NCBI GenBank assembly: GCA_002105175.1
Contig: MCGE01000016.1
Coordinates: 813,501 to 877,500 of the forward strand
Source of the DNA: Absidia repens
Lineage: Eukaryota; Mucoromycota; Mucoromycetes; Mucorales; Cunninghamellaceae
Length of the DNA: 64,000 nucleotides
Direction of reading: 5' to 3'
Positions 10,756 to 23,964 of this stretch are shown piece by piece; position 1 is the first letter of the stretch; each line of letters opens with the position of its first letter. The notes beneath the pieces are model-generated. The model saw only the letters and a list, made by a program, of their open reading frames with translations, ran no database searches and had not been told where the DNA came from. The position numbers and the translations under genes were made by a program.

Positions 10756-13700
10756 ATGGCAGAAAGCATTCTGGATTTCTCCAAGGAACTGGACGTTTCT
10801 GTATTGGATCAAGTAGTACTCACCTTTTTTACCGGCTCTGGTAATGATGTAAGTACCTTTTTTTTAAATATATTGCTTATAGTGGGCCATTCATTCCTTA
10901 TTTTTTTTTCTTTTTATTTTTTACAGCAACAAGTGGCGCAACAACTATTGACTCAATTCCAAGATCATGAAGAAGCATGGACTAAAGTGGACGGTATTCT
11001 CGAACGTTCCAACGTACCTCAAACTAAGGTAAGGAAACGAAATCATTTAACAACTCATTTACTATTACTTACGGTCCTTCACGTTCATATAGTTTATTGC
11101 CTTGCAAATTCTGGAAAAGTTTATTCAAACCAGATGGAATACTTTGGTAGCCGAAAGTCGTGACGGTAAGAATTTGAATGGTATATTGATCTTTATATGA
11201 ACGTTTGACTAATAACTCTGTTGTTTGCTTTTCACTTGAAGCTATCCGTCTTTTTATCGTCAATGTCATTGTAAAGGTGTCTTCCGATGAAACGACTTTA
11301 GCCAAAGAACGTGCTTATGTGAGCAAGTTGAATATGGTCCTAGTTCAAGTAAGTACCCCCAGATATATCATCAATGCTATCAACTCTACTTCATTTGATA
11401 TGTCTAATATATTTTTTGTTGTTAATAGATTTTGAAACAAGAATGGCCTCGCAACTGGCCCACATTCATTCCTGAAATCGTCGCTTCCAGTCAAAACAAC
11501 CTGACTTTGTGTGAAAACAACATGGCAATTCTCAAATTATTAAGGTAAAAATTTCAAGGGATTCGTTAAAATATGGGACCGGTGATGTGTATTGACACTC
11601 CTTGCTCTATTTTTCTGCTTTATAGTGAAGAAATCTTCGATTACTCAGCTGAACAAATGACCCAACTCAAAACGACCAACCTCCGAAATCAAATGTGCGG
11701 TGAATTTGCCGAAATATACAATCTTTGTAAAGAAGTATTGGATCGTGCTCAAAAACCAAGCTTGATCAAGGCTACTTTGGAAACTTTACTCCGCTTTTTG
11801 AACTGGATTCCTCTTGGCTACATTTTTGAAACTAATTTGATTGAAATTTTGCGTACTAGAGTAAGTGCATTGCAGAATTAGGACATAGTGAACATATAGG
11901 ATCAAGTGGCTAACATACTTTGTAATTATTATTGTATAGTTCTTCGAAGTCCCTCAATTCAGAAACGTTACCTTGAAATGCTTGACGGAAATCGGTGGTC
12001 TCAAAGTGGAAAACAATTACAACGAAAAGATCTGCTTTCTCTTCACTAGCGTCCTCACTGCTATCAATACGATGATTCCTCCAAGTACCGGTAAGTACAG
12101 ATGGCTCTTAAATAGAGGAAAATCTTTTGATTTACTGACTTGTTTATTATGCTATTGTAATTGTAGATATCGCCAATGTTTACGAAAATAGTAGTGATGA
12201 CGATCAAGAATTTGTCCAAAATTTGGCATTATTCCTAACCAGTTTCCTCAGTTCTCACCTCAAGGTAAGGGCATTGAAGAATGAAATATCTTTATTATAT
12301 CAATATAATGCTTATGACCTTCTTGCTTTTTTTTTTTTTTTTAAAAAAAATAGGTCATCGAACAAGTACCTGATAGTCACAACCTTTTGATGAATGCGCA
12401 CTACTATCTGATCAAAATATCTCGTGTCGATGATCGTGAAGTATTCAAGATTTGTTTGGAATATTGGGCTCAACTGGTAAGAGAGAGAAAAATAAAGGCT
12501 TTTAGAAATGATCGATTATACTAACGTCTTTTTTTTGTACATTACTCAAAGGTTCAAGAACTCTTTGAAGAAATTCGTTTAATGCCTCAATCAGAAATGC
12601 CCCTTTTGGATCTGTCCGCCAATCAAGGATATCGACCTCGTAAAGCTCTGTACACTGATATCCTTTCCAATTTACGTACTGTGATGATTGAACGCATGGT
12701 CAAGCCTGAAGAAGTAAGATAAACAACGAGTAGAACAAAGTAGATTCATTGGTATACTCAATTATTCTTATGTAACTTAGGTATTGGTTGTTGAAAATGA
12801 CGAAGGTGAAATTGTTCGAGAATCGCTCAAGGAAAGTGACACCATTGTGTTGTACAAAAGCATGCGGGAAGTGCTGGTTTACTTGACAAACCTCGATGTT
12901 GCTGATACAGAAGAAATCATGACCAACAAATTGCAAAGACAGGTAATAAATTGAAAAAAGGGTCCTTGAAATATGGTTGATACTTAATCTTATTATTATT
13001 ACTATTAGATGGATGGATCTGAATGGTCATGGCAAAATTTGAACAAACTGTGCTGGGCAATTGGTTCTATTTCTGGTGCAATGAACGAAGAAACCGAAAA
13101 AAGATTCTTGGTGACTGTGATCAAGGAACTCCTTAGTCTTTGTGAAATGAAACGGGGCAAGGACAATAAAGCTGTGGTGGCATCAAATATCATGTATACT
13201 GTGGGCCAGTATCCCCGATTCCTTAAAGCTCATTGGAAATTCCTCAAGACTGTAGTTAACAAATTGTTTGAATTCATGCACGAATCTCACGAAGGTGTCC
13301 AGGACATGGCTTGCGATACCTTTATCAAAATCTCTCAGAAATGTATGCGTTATTTCGTGGAACAACAATCTGGCGAACGACAACCTTTTATTGACGAAAT
13401 TCTTGCTACTATCGACCACATCACCTCCGACTTATCTCCCAGTCAGGTAAGAACAAGGGAAAATCAAATTCATATTCACATATTTAATCTGACCTAATCA
13501 TTACTCTTAATAGATTCACACCTTTTATGAAGCGGTAGGATATATGATTTCTGCTCAAAACAAGAAGCCTGTACAGGAACGATTAATTGTCAAGTTTATG
13601 GAAATGCCCAACATGGCGGTAAGTGCAAAACGAAATCAGATCATGTAGATGATAGGCGGATAACTAATTCTACAGTCGGTACTTATATGTATAGTGGAAT

Positions 13701-15324
13701 GGAATCATGGGACAAGCCAAACAAAATGTCGAAGTTCTGAACAGTCCCAACGAAATCAAGATTCTTCAAAACGTATTGAAAACCAATGTTTCTGCATGTA
13801 GCTCTGTCGGACCTGCCTTTATTGTGCAAATTAGTAAGCTCTACTCTGATCTCCTTGCTCTGTATGGTATTGTCGGGAACATGGTCTCTCAAGAAGTAGC
13901 ATCACAAGGTAATGAAATTTAAATGAAAATACACACACACAAACGGCATATTACTAATCCAATCTACTTCAAATAATAGGTGTTATCGCCACCAAGACTC
14001 CCAAAATCCGTGGCCTGCGATCCATCAAGAAAGAAATTCTCAAGTTGGTTGATACGTATGTTGCTTGTGCAAAAGATCTTACTGCTGTCAATGACAACAT
14101 GGTTGGACCCTTTTTCGATGCTGTGCTATCCGATTATAGACAAGGTGTGGACATTGCGAAGGATTCCGAAGTACTAAGTGTACTTGCTACCATAGTATCA
14201 AAACTGGACGTAAGTGTTTTCTTTAGAAAATAGATTGATGCGGGAAAAAAGTACAAAGAACATAAGGAAATTTAATCGTTTTTAAATTTAGAACCTGATT
14301 ACCCCGCGTGTACCTCTAATTTTGGAAGCAACTTTCGAACCAACATTAAATATGATCACCAAGGACTTCTCCGAGTTCCCTGAACATCGTACTGGATTTT
14401 ACAACATGCTCCGTGCCATCAACAAACACTGCTTCCAAGGTACGTAAAAGAAAAAAATAAAAGACCTTCTAGCTGTATCATTATGTTTGAGTACTAAATG
14501 TATTTAATTTCTTCTTTTTCATAGCTTTACTTGACCTTGCACCTGCACAATTCAAGTTGGTGATTGATAGTGTTGTATGGGGATTCAAACATACTATGCG
14601 AGATATTGCTGATACTGGTCTTCTCATCTGTGGTGAATTGGTCGCAAATGTAAGCCGTACAGATCCTTCTATTGCTGGTGGCTTTTATCAAAACTACTAT
14701 CTCAGTATTCTTCAAGATATATTCTTTGTATTGACAGATCGTGATCACAAGAGTGGTAAGTGAGAGGATGACACCCACCTCACCATACAGCATGAATTAA
14801 CAAGGTCATTTGAATTGTAGGTTTCAAGGGACAGACTGAAGTATTGGCTCAATTATTCAACTTAGCGACAACCAATCAAATCCAGGTACCCTTATTTGAC
14901 CCAGCTCAAGTTTCGAATCCCAACATGACCAATGCGCAATTCTTAGAAGGCTATGTAATAAACTTGTTGCAAAATGCATTCCCTCATTTACAAAGGTAAA
15001 AAAGAAAAAGAAAAAAAAAAGAACTCTGTTTCGTACCTGGAATACTAAACCAAGAGTTTATGTTATTGTAGTGGTCAAATCAAGGTGTTTGTCACAGCCA
15101 TGCTTGAATATAACAATGCACCTCAGACATTCAAATTGGAAGTCCGTGATTTCCTCATTCAACTCAAGGAGTTTGCTGGTGAAAATGCCGAACTGTACTT
15201 GGAAGAAAAGGAAAATGAAATGGAAAGCAAACGAAAAGCTGAACGCGAAAAGGCCTTAAGTATTCCTGGTATGGTCAAACCCTCTGAATTACCCTCCACT
15301 ATGGACGAAGATGAAGCTCTTTAG
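10756..15324 (+). CDS. XPO1: Exportin-1 (CRM1) nuclear export receptor
   Basis: Nineteen coding exons: 10756-10848, 10927-11028, 11093-11165, 11242-11348, 11429-11544, 11626-11860, 11940-12090, 12167-12264, 12354-12476, 12552-12713, 12781-12942, 13009-13446, 13514-13618, 13695-13908, 13980-14209, 14292-14439, 14525-14755, 14821-14995, 15072-15324. They give 1071 residues, the usual CRM1 length. Exportin-1 binds leucine-rich export signals with RanGTP and carries cargo through nuclear pores. The importin-beta N-terminal domain is at ~35-110, the highly conserved groove region is in exon 12 ([36 protein letters not shown]), and the C-terminal exportin domain spans ~700-1030, ending in an acidic DEDEAL tail. 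Cys519 (codon 13141-13143) in SLCEMKRG is the residue alkylated by leptomycin B in sensitive species. All introns are 47-113 bases with GT-AG ends. No lesion seen. Confidence 0.97.
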
Positions 15325-16552
15325 ATATAGTCCCCTTATCCTCAACCCCCCCCTTTATACTTCATTTATATATTTTATTCATTAACTACCATCCTTCTAT
15401 TTTATTTTTATTTTTACTATTATCCATTTGATTTTCATCTTTTCGTTTGTTATTTTGTTTTATCAACCTTTTTTTTTTTCTTAAGAAATAAAATAAAAAT
15501 TAAATAAAATATATGGATATTCATTCATCAGTCTATTTTATCATTATTTATTCATTGTATTTGATTATATATGTATTGATGATAAAAAAAAAAGGGCACC
15601 TGGAAAAAGAAAAGGGAGTTTGCAGAAATTTAGGCTCTCTTTGTCTTTCTCTTAATGAATGATTCCCTAGTGACGGGCGGGAATAGAAACCAGAAAGCAG
15701 TGGGCTTATCAGAAAGAAAGAGAAAAAACTCGGGCGTTGTTTAAAAATGGGAAGTGGGGTGGGGGAGGACCTGAACAAAGTTAAAGAAGTTTTTGAAATG
15801 CCGGAAAAAAATGACTTTTCGCTACCATAAAAGGATATTTGAAAAGAAATGAGGTATCCACCAATGACATCAGTGGCTGTCTATGAATGTGATATTGTTT
15901 TGTGAAAAAGAGGAAAGAAGTATATGATACTCCCGGTCACTTAAAAAAAAAAAGATCGCTCTTGTACTCAAGTCAGTGTTTCAAATCAAAAATTCCTTTT
16001 TTCCTTGATGATGTGATATTGTCATTCCACTCATAAATGACTTGCTCAACATGAACTTTGTATTTTTCTGAATATGGAGGTGATTGGGCTGATGCGATGT
16101 TTATTTTGTATCACTTGAAGTTGGAAGAAGTAGGGGGAGAGGAGGAGGAGGAAGTGGGATTTCAATGTACGATAGCTAAATCACTATTTTACAGCCATTC
16201 CAATTGAAGGAAGATCGGATCTGTGTCTCTTTATGATATATGTACATATATTTAAATCATAGAGACGAACGTTGCCAAGCCCTCTTGGTATAACCAAATG
16301 GGTTGGTTAGTTGGTGTGGGATTCTGTCGAATAAAGAGTATTATGAAAATTGGGTTTCTATGCGGGGTTTATAAAATTATTTTTAACTTTTTCAAGTGTC
16401 ACCAGCATATCATATATTTACATCAAACGATCTGTTTTTATTTGTATCCTATTTCTTTCACTTTTTTTTATTATTTAATTTTCTTTTTTTTTTTTCTGGG
16501 ATTGGATTTTCTCTTTTATCTTTTTCACTTCTTTGATTATTTTATTTAAAAG
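15325..16552. other. Intergenic: exportin-1 3' UTR and chitin synthase upstream region
   Basis: Contains candidate poly(A) signals AAATAAAATAAAAATTAAATAAAAT at about 15486-15510. The rest is AT-rich with poly-A tracts, and a very T-rich stretch (16440-16545) just before the chitin synthase start. No additional gene supported. Confidence 0.5.
15487..15492 (+). terminator. Poly(A) signal of exportin-1
   Basis: AATAAA, followed by two further overlapping copies within 20 bases, about 160 bases after the stop codon. Confidence 0.5.
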
Positions 16553-18793
16553 ATGTATCCCAACAATCCTCCCGGTCCTGCTGGGAAATCTGAAGTTGAT
16601 CAATATCCTATGAACCAATTCACCGCCCATGAAATGGATCGTTCTTCACCTTTTGCTGATCCTTATCCCCATGAAGCCCCTGGCCAAGCAGCTGGTGGCT
16701 TTGACCATCAACCTTTACTTCACAACAATGAAGCTAATGCTTTCCATGCATCTCCTCAAATGCCCATGGGCCCTCCAGGCAGTGGTGGTCCTCCCTCCTA
16801 TGGCCAACCTTCACCTCATGCCAACTTCGCTCCATCCCCTCAAGCCCCATCTTTTGCCCCACCTGATTCACCTAATCTTCATTATGGTGCCGCTCCTCGT
16901 CGCCAGCCTCGTCGTTTCAAAACTAGTAAGTTGTGCCTTTTTCTCCTGGGAACACTATTATGACATTTAGAATGTGAATGCAAATGACTGACTTGACTTT
17001 CTGTTCATTAATTTGTGTGTAGCTCGAAAGGTGAAACTGACAAGAGGTAATTTGGTGTTGGACTGTCCTGTGCCTACCCGCTACTTACAATCTGTGCCTT
17101 TGAAAGACGCCAAAGAATTCACTCATATGCGTTACACGGGTGCTACTTGCGATCCTAAGGATTTCGGTGCTGAAGGCTATACTCTCCGCCAACAATTATT
17201 GGACCGGAAAACCGAACTTTTTATTGTCTTGACCATGTATAACGTAAGTAAAAAACGGGGAGAGAGTGGAAAACACATCACCTTTTTTGATCCATATTTA
17301 CTCATTTGTGTGTAACATACATATATTTTTATTGTTTAGGAAGATGAAGTGTTGTTTGCTCGTACCATGCACGGTGTAATGAAAAACATTGCTCATTTAT
17401 GTACACGTGATAGATCAAGAACATGGTAAGTGGATGACTTTATATTGAATCCAAAATACTGAACCAACACCCCCCTTTTTTTTCTCATTGTCATCGTAGG
17501 GGTGTCGATGGTTGGCAAAAAGTGACCGTGTGTATTGTCTCTGATGGTCGTAACAAAATCAATCAACGTACTTTATCACTTTTAGCTACTCTCGGTGTTT
17601 ATCAAGAAGGTGTTGCTAAGAACGTGGTGAATGGCAAGCCTGTTTCTGCACATATTTATGAAGTAAGTTGACAAATCAAAACACTTTTTTAAAAGAAAAC
17701 TACCCGAATATTGATACCTGTTTCCTTTTTTTTTTTTTTTTGCATTAGTATACAACCCAATTATCGGTGGATCCTGAAATGCAATTTCGCGGGGCCGATA
17801 AAGGAATGGTACCTTGTCAATTGCTCTTCTGTCTCAAGGAAAAAAATCAAAAAAAGATTAACTCTCACCGTTGGTTCTTCCAAGCCTTCAGTCCTTTACT
17901 TAATCCCAATGTCTGTGTCCTGATTGATGTCGGTACTAAGCCTGGACATACCTCTATCTACCATTTGTGGAAGGCATTCGATATCAACAGCGGATGTGCT
18001 GGTGCGTGTGGTGAAATCCGTGCAATGACAGGTCCTGCCGGTAGTGCCCTTTTGAATCCTCTCGTTGCTGCCCAAAACTTTGAATACAAGGTAATCTTTT
18101 CTTTTCCTCTTTTATTATAATCATTATTGGAAGGAATGGTATATTTAATTATTATTGAACACTGGATTTAGATGTCAAACATTTTGGACAAACCTTTAGA
18201 ATCAGTTTTTGGTTATATTTCTGTGCTTCCTGGTGCATTTTCTGCCTATCGATTCACCGCTCTCCAAAATGATGTTAATGGCCATGGTCCTCTTGAAAAG
18301 TACTTCTTGGGTGAAAGTTTACATGGTGGTGGTGAAGCCGGTATTTTTGAAGCCAACATGTATCTTGCCGAAGATCGTATTCTTTGTTATGAATTGGTCG
18401 CCAAGAAGGAAGCCAGCTGGACTTTACATTATGTCTCTAGTGCCTATGGTGAAACCGATGTGCCTGATAGTGTAAGTGATCGATGATATTTATATGTGTC
18501 TACGTGAAGGGGATCATTGTTGTATATATACCAACTCATTTTTCTATTTATATGCATATCTCACTAGGTACCTGAATTTATTTCTCAGCGTCGTCGTTGG
18601 TTGAACGGTTCCTTCTTTGCAGGTGTCTATTCTCTTTATCATTGGCGAAAGGTGTGGTCTTCCGATCACTCTTATATCCGCAAGATGATGTTCATGATTG
18701 AAGATTTCTACAATACCTATAATTTGATTTTCTCTTGGTTTGCTTTGGTAAGCATTATAAACTCAAAATTTATTTTTTTGTCTTAAACTGATC

Positions 18794-18837
<44 letters not shown>

Positions 18838-19776
18838 TTTTGATAGGGTAACTTTTACTTGACATTCTATATCTTGACTCAAGCATTGGGCTCGGACAGT
18901 TTGGTTGATAAACCTTTCTCTGCTGAAGTGGCAGGTATCCTCCATTTGGTACTCAACTATATTTATGTACTACTGATTATCGTCCAGTTCATCATCGCTC
19001 TTGGCAATCGACCTCAAGGCAGTAAATGGGCTTATGTGATTAGTATGGTATTCTTTGCGCTATTGATGATATACATGATGTTTGCGACTATTTGGATTAC
19101 GGTGAAGAGTGTAACGGCTATTGTGGACGAATCGAATGGCAACGTGGTGGCAATGCTTAGTCAGTCTACCTTCCGGAATATTATTGTCTCGGTGTGCGCA
19201 ACCTATGTGATGTACTTCTTGGCAAGTTTCTTGTTTTTGGACCCCTGGCATATGTTTACAAGTTTCCTTCAATATATCCTCCTCTCGCCAAGCTATACCA
19301 ACATTCTCAATATCTACGCGTTCTGTAATACGCATGATGTGTCCTGGGGTACCAAAGGGGATAGTGGTGTTGCTACGGATCTGGGTGTTGTCAAAGCCAA
19401 GAAAGATGGTAGTGGGGAACATACTGTGGAAGTTGAAGTGCCAGTTGAACAAAAGGATATCGATGATGCCTACGAAGAAGCTTGTTTGGAACTGACCAGA
19501 CATTTGGAACCTGAAGTCCAACACCGTGATGCCAAAACAAAACAAGAAGATTACTACCGCTCCTTCCGTACTCGCTTGGTCTTGTCTTGGATTATTTCTA
19601 ACTTGGCTCTGGTGGCAATCATCACAAACACTGCTATCTTTGAAAATGGTCTTGGCAACTTCGAAGCCAGAAGTTCAGTTTATCTTGGATTTGTTCTTTG
19701 GAGTGTGGCTGGTCTCTCTGTCATTCGATTCTGTGGATCTTGTCTTTACCTTGTCTTCCGTATCTTCACTGGATAA
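16553..19776 (+). CDS. Chitin synthase, division 1 (class I-III type)
   Basis: Eight exons: 16553-16925, 17023-17243, 17340-17425, 17500-17662, 17749-18090, 18172-18471, 18568-18747, 18847-19776; 864 residues. This membrane GT2 enzyme polymerises UDP-GlcNAc into cell-wall chitin at the plasma membrane. The first ~120 residues are Pro/Gln/His-rich and disordered, ending in an RRQPRR basic cluster, followed by the chitin synthase N-terminal segment. Catalytic marks are MYNEDE (EDE at 199-201), [15 protein letters not shown] (461-464) and QRRRWLNGS (QRRRW at 502-506). Several membrane helices follow in exons 7-8 ([44 protein letters not shown]; two near the C-terminus). There is no myosin head and no cytochrome b5 domain, which excludes classes V-VII and IV. 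The intron before exon 8 has a 42-base poly-T tract. Class within division 1 is uncertain. Confidence 0.95.
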
Positions 19777-20325
19777 TTTGATAGACTGTATTATTCCCAT
19801 TTTTTCCCTCCTCACTCGCCATCTCTCCTCCTCTTACTTTACCCCTTCCTTCCGTCCCAATTTATACTGTATATACTTATTAGGATAGTAACATGAAGCA
19901 TTTTTATTAGATATGCTTTTCTTTTTTCTTTTTAGTTTTTACATATTTTTATTCTATTTTTTACTACAATTATCAATTGACATATTACATCTATACTTAT
20001 CATTTAAACCTCTACTGAATAAACAATCCATCTTTTTTCTTTTTTTTTTTTTTTTTGTTTTGTCATTAATAAGGCACGATATGATAAAAAAAAAAAGGAA
20101 AAAGGGAGCATTACCGTATCACGATCGGCACGCCAATCGATCAAGCGAAAACCAGGCATGTAATCCACTTGACTACACTCCCATTGCACTAGTCGGGATT
20201 TGTCAAGCCTAAAAAATGCTGGCAAGCGGGTCTTGAAAACATAAAATTGCCTTCAACCATTGAATTTTTTTTTTTGTTTTTGTTTCTATTTAGCTTTCCC
20301 ACATTACCCCACACCCTTTTTTTTC
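19777..20325. other. Intergenic between chitin synthase and acyltransferase genes
   Basis: Chitin synthase 3' UTR with AATAAA at 20018-20023 and a poly-T run (20040-20057). At 20080-20225 the minus strand holds an isolated coding-like block (FFRLDKSRLVQWECSQVDYM, then PGFRLIDWRADRD) followed by a GTAATG donor-like site, with no partner exons, probably a gene remnant. Confidence 0.4.
20018..20023 (+). terminator. Poly(A) signal of chitin synthase
   Basis: AATAAA in the context CTGAATAAACAAT, 241 bases after the stop codon. Confidence 0.45.
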
Positions 20326-21866
20326 ATGAACATACAACCTATAGCTACTATATCCAAGGCTACCAATGCAGTATTTTATGGTGTTGGTCTGTTTGGGTAA
20401 TAAAAAAGGTACTTTAACCCCGAGACCAGTGATTTACTCACCCTTGCTTCTTTCGTTTTTCGAAGTATGACAGGTCTATTGCAAACATTTCAAATCCCTT
20501 CCATGATCATCGGCCCATTCTCACCGCGACTTCTAGTCAAGATCAATTCATATCTCATTGGAACTGTGTGGAGAGTCTTACAGGTAAAACGTTAGAGACG
20601 AAAGAATGACGGTGTATCACCCAACGACTGCTTACACCTTGTTTTTTTTGTATTATTGCTGTTGTATTAGACTGTGTTTGAAGTAAGTTAGAACGTGTCA
20701 AAGTGAAATCAATTTCCTTCTTATTTTAGAAGTATGATATACTAACTCTCTTCGATAGAAACGAAAAAAAGGACATATTACGTTCTCGGGAGATATCGTC
20801 CCAGCAAACGAATCGGCTTTGGTCATCAGCAATCATCGATCCTGGACCGACTTTTATATGATCCATTCCGTAGCTATCCGTCGAAATATGCTTCCAAATT
20901 GCAAGGTAAGGCAAAAAGAGAAGTGAAATGAGATGGAAGCTTGATTAATCTCTGTTTTCTTCTTGTAGTATTTTGTCAAAGATTCCATTAAATGGGTAAG
21001 TAAAGAAAACAAATCAAAGTATATTTATGTCAAAACATTAGCTAACCGGTTTGATTTTTATGCACAGTTACCATTCTTTGGTTGGGGCATGTGGGTAAGT
21101 TTCTCAGCAGGACTGGGTCGGGAAATCATCATATTGCTGGAGTTCTATGTATCTAATGTCTGATGTTTTATAGCTCGCAGGATTTATGTTTGTGCGAAGG
21201 AATTGGTTACAGGATCAAACAAAAATCAACAAGACGTTTGCCAGTATGAAAACGATGAAAACCCCTGCTTGGATTATCAATTATGTAGAAGGATCAAGAT
21301 TTACACCGGAGAAGTCGCAACAGGTAATTGTAGTCAATAAATCAACGGTATTCTTGCTTCACGTGAACTCATCTGGCATGTATTTTTTTTTTTTTTTTTT
21401 AGTGTCAGGCATTGTGCAGGGAACGGGGATATACAACAACGGAAAATGTTTTGCTACCAAGGACAAGGGGTTTCACTACCTGTGTAAAAGAATTCCAAAA
21501 TTCGCATATCGAATATATCTACGGTAAGTAAAAAATAAAAAAAGGGGGGATGTTTGTAACAGTGTATTCAACTTTTGTTTATCAATTTATTTGTTAGATT
21601 TTACTCTTGCCTATCGCCATCACAGCAAAAACGCTGAATTCAATGAAGCGCCTGACATGGTCCGTGTTCATACCAGTGCTTTGTCTCCAGAATACGAATT
21701 CCATGTCAACGTCAAACGCTACGCCATTGCCGACCTGCCAACAGATGACGAAGGAATAGCTCAATGGCTCCGTCAACGCTATGTGGAGAAAGATCGATTC
21801 TTGGCGCAACTACGTGACCGGTGGACGGATGGATTGGACATTCCAGTGCGTGAAGAAAAATGGTAG
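20326..21866 (+). CDS. PlsC-type lysophospholipid acyltransferase (AGPAT3/4/5-LCLAT1 group)
   Basis: Nine exons, several tiny: 20326-20396, 20466-20583, 20671-20682 (12 nt), 20759-20905, 20969-20995 (27 nt), 21068-21094 (27 nt), 21174-21323, 21403-21523, 21598-21866; 313 residues. The enzyme transfers an acyl group from acyl-CoA to a lysophospholipid such as lysophosphatidate or lysocardiolipin. The HX4D catalytic motif is NHRSWTD (His93, Asp98), and the acceptor-binding motif is EGSRFTPEK (from Glu173), close to the EGTRFTxxK of the AGPAT3/4/5 group. A hydrophobic N-terminal segment (AVFYGVGLFGMVTGLLQTF) should anchor it in the ER membrane. The ATG is preceded by a pyrimidine-rich leader. 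The exon 2 acceptor is CGAAG|TATG, chosen because it keeps the frame. The exact substrate cannot be told. Confidence 0.88.
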
Positions 21867-22789
21867 TTTAGTTTGTTTTAGACATAGATTAGATTAGGTT
21901 GTTCTGTATTTTTTTTTCTCATTAGTATTATTATTTATACGTGTACAAATAAAATCATCATTATATAAATATATGAACGATCGGGCTTAAGTAATATGGA
22001 TGTTGATATATGTTGTCGGTTGGTTTTAAAGAGGTGAAAAAGGGTCGGGCATATGAAGTTGGCCGGTTTTGGCAGAGGGGCCGAGGAATTACAATATCAT
22101 ACCAAAACGTTTATCATAAAAAGGGAATGTAATGAGGGAAAACGAAGTGCATATCGCTTGGTATTGTTTTATGCTAAAACCAATTAAAAATCCGTTCAAT
22201 AGATGGAACGCTAAGCACGATGACTGATCGATGTCACCACACCTTATTGCTTTCTTTCTTTTTTACACGCACATGCACTATGCCCTACACTGTGAGTGTA
22301 CCCATTCTATGATACAAACTAAACGTATAAAAGACAATGTAAATGCGAAAAAGTAAGACATATTTTATTTATTCAGATGTAGATATATTTAAGACAATTA
22401 AACTGGACGTGTCAGATGATAATACTCTAACACTTATTAAACTAAGGCGCTTAGGGTATGTGTAGGTAATTCAGTGAGTGTAAAGGAGTAGGGGTATCTT
22501 GCTATAAGATAAAAATAACTGCAGGTAAGCTAGTATCATACTATCAAATGGAGTATGCTATCCTACGGTGAGTGACAAACTATCTATAGTGAAGGTTAAC
22601 TAAACTTGGCCGAATTGCTTCATCTTGTTTGCAATGGTACAAAGAGAAAAAACAACTATTCTGCCGATGCTTAAAGGTAGTGGATACTGTCATGGGAAGA
22701 CAACCATTGCGTTGATTGTCGTAGAAAAGAAACAGAAGGTCTTCCACCAAAAAAAATCAACACGAAATCCTCACACGAGATCCAAAAAA
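21867..22789. other. Intergenic after the acyltransferase gene
   Basis: Includes AATAAA at 21948-21953, the likely poly(A) signal of the acyltransferase gene. The rest is AT-rich with no supported gene. Confidence 0.45.
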
Positions 22790-23460
22790 CAATTCAAATC
22801 CCGCCCACGTGAATTTTTATTTACTCCCAATTTTTTTTTTCGCGTTCTCTCTTTCCTTTCTTTTGCTTTTTCTTTCTTTAATTCTTCACGACTATGACTC
22901 CTATGGTGTTATTTTGGACTTAATAATAGTGACAGGACTAGTTTAGAAGGGTTTTCAGCTCAGGGATTACAAGATACATGGGGAAACCCTTTCGTTTTGG
23001 ATTCAGGATTTAAAAACCTTCATTAGTTGATTTGGGAGTCTTCATTAGTTTAGTTCAGTATTAGTTTGTCCATAGTTGTATCTATATCTGAATAAAATAT
23101 CTATCTTTTTATATGCTTCAATGAAAAACTGTACCGTTTTGTGTCTCTCAAGTTTTGTACATCAATCTCTTTTTTATTACCATCATGACAATTGATTAGT
23201 GCTAATCGTTGCTGTGCATCAATAATAGATATCATTTAGTCTTTCTCATGCTATGTACGGTATATTAAATTCCTTTTCACAATTGTCCCTTTTTATTAGT
23301 CTTCTCCATTCTTCAAATTTCACACTAGTCTTCCTCATACTTCCTCCAATAGATCCTTTCCTTGTTCAAATGAACCAATTACCTTTAGTTTTAGTATCTA
23401 TTAGTATACAGCACTTCAAGAAAACATATTTTTTATTGCCACCCTCTGACTCGTAGAATA
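22790..23460 (+). repeat. Dispersed hairpin repeat, copy C
   Basis: Starts with the shared TTCAAATCCCGCCCACGTGAA box (CACGTG at 22806-22811), then T-rich sequence, the core GACAGGACTAGTTTAGAAGG, hairpin arms AAGGGTTTTC (22947-22956) and GAAACCCTT (22983-22991), TCTGAATAAAATATC near 23089, and later CAATGAAAA and CAATAATAG modules to about 23455 (CCCTCTGACTCG). Best preserved upstream box together with copy E. Confidence 0.75.
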
Positions 23461-23964
23461 ATAAAAATGTTGCTATCGTAACTGTTTTATGAGCATCCTA
23501 TCAAGCAGGTTGGCGGCCTTGGATCACTCTGATATTAAACCGGCCATATATAAAATTATAAATTGTACTGTGTATGTAGTCACCATTATAGATCACTACG
23601 GAAAGATATCATGCCTATGGGTTTGTCGAGTCAAATTACCCTTCTCCGTCAGTTTACTATATGCATCCTGATGTTCATTTCTTTGGTCTTTCCAACATCC
23701 CACACAAACAATATACTGACTTATGTCTCCCAATCAATGATACATCCACTTCCCAAACAAAACAACACATAGGTACCCGCGTCGCAGAGCCCACACTTTT
23801 CAATAATAACAGCAATAGACACAGTATCAAGAAAAAGTGATGTATTAAAATAAATATAAATAATTTTATTACAAGTAGTCAATATCTATACTAAGTATCT
23901 ATGATCTAAGCTTCTTGTTCCTAATAATTTGAAGAAATAAAAAGTTAAGTACAATGAGATATTA
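23461..23964. other. Intergenic between repeat C and the eS31 gene
   Basis: AT-rich sequence holding the 3' flank of the eS31 gene. No other gene is supported. Confidence 0.4.

Noticed and set aside
12700..14793. Antisense open frames in exportin-1
   Set aside because: They lie opposite conserved exons and have no start context or motif.
20100..20190. tRNA-like stretch with several short inverted repeats
   Set aside because: No cloverleaf with a T-loop consensus could be drawn; it reads better as a coding remnant on the minus strand.
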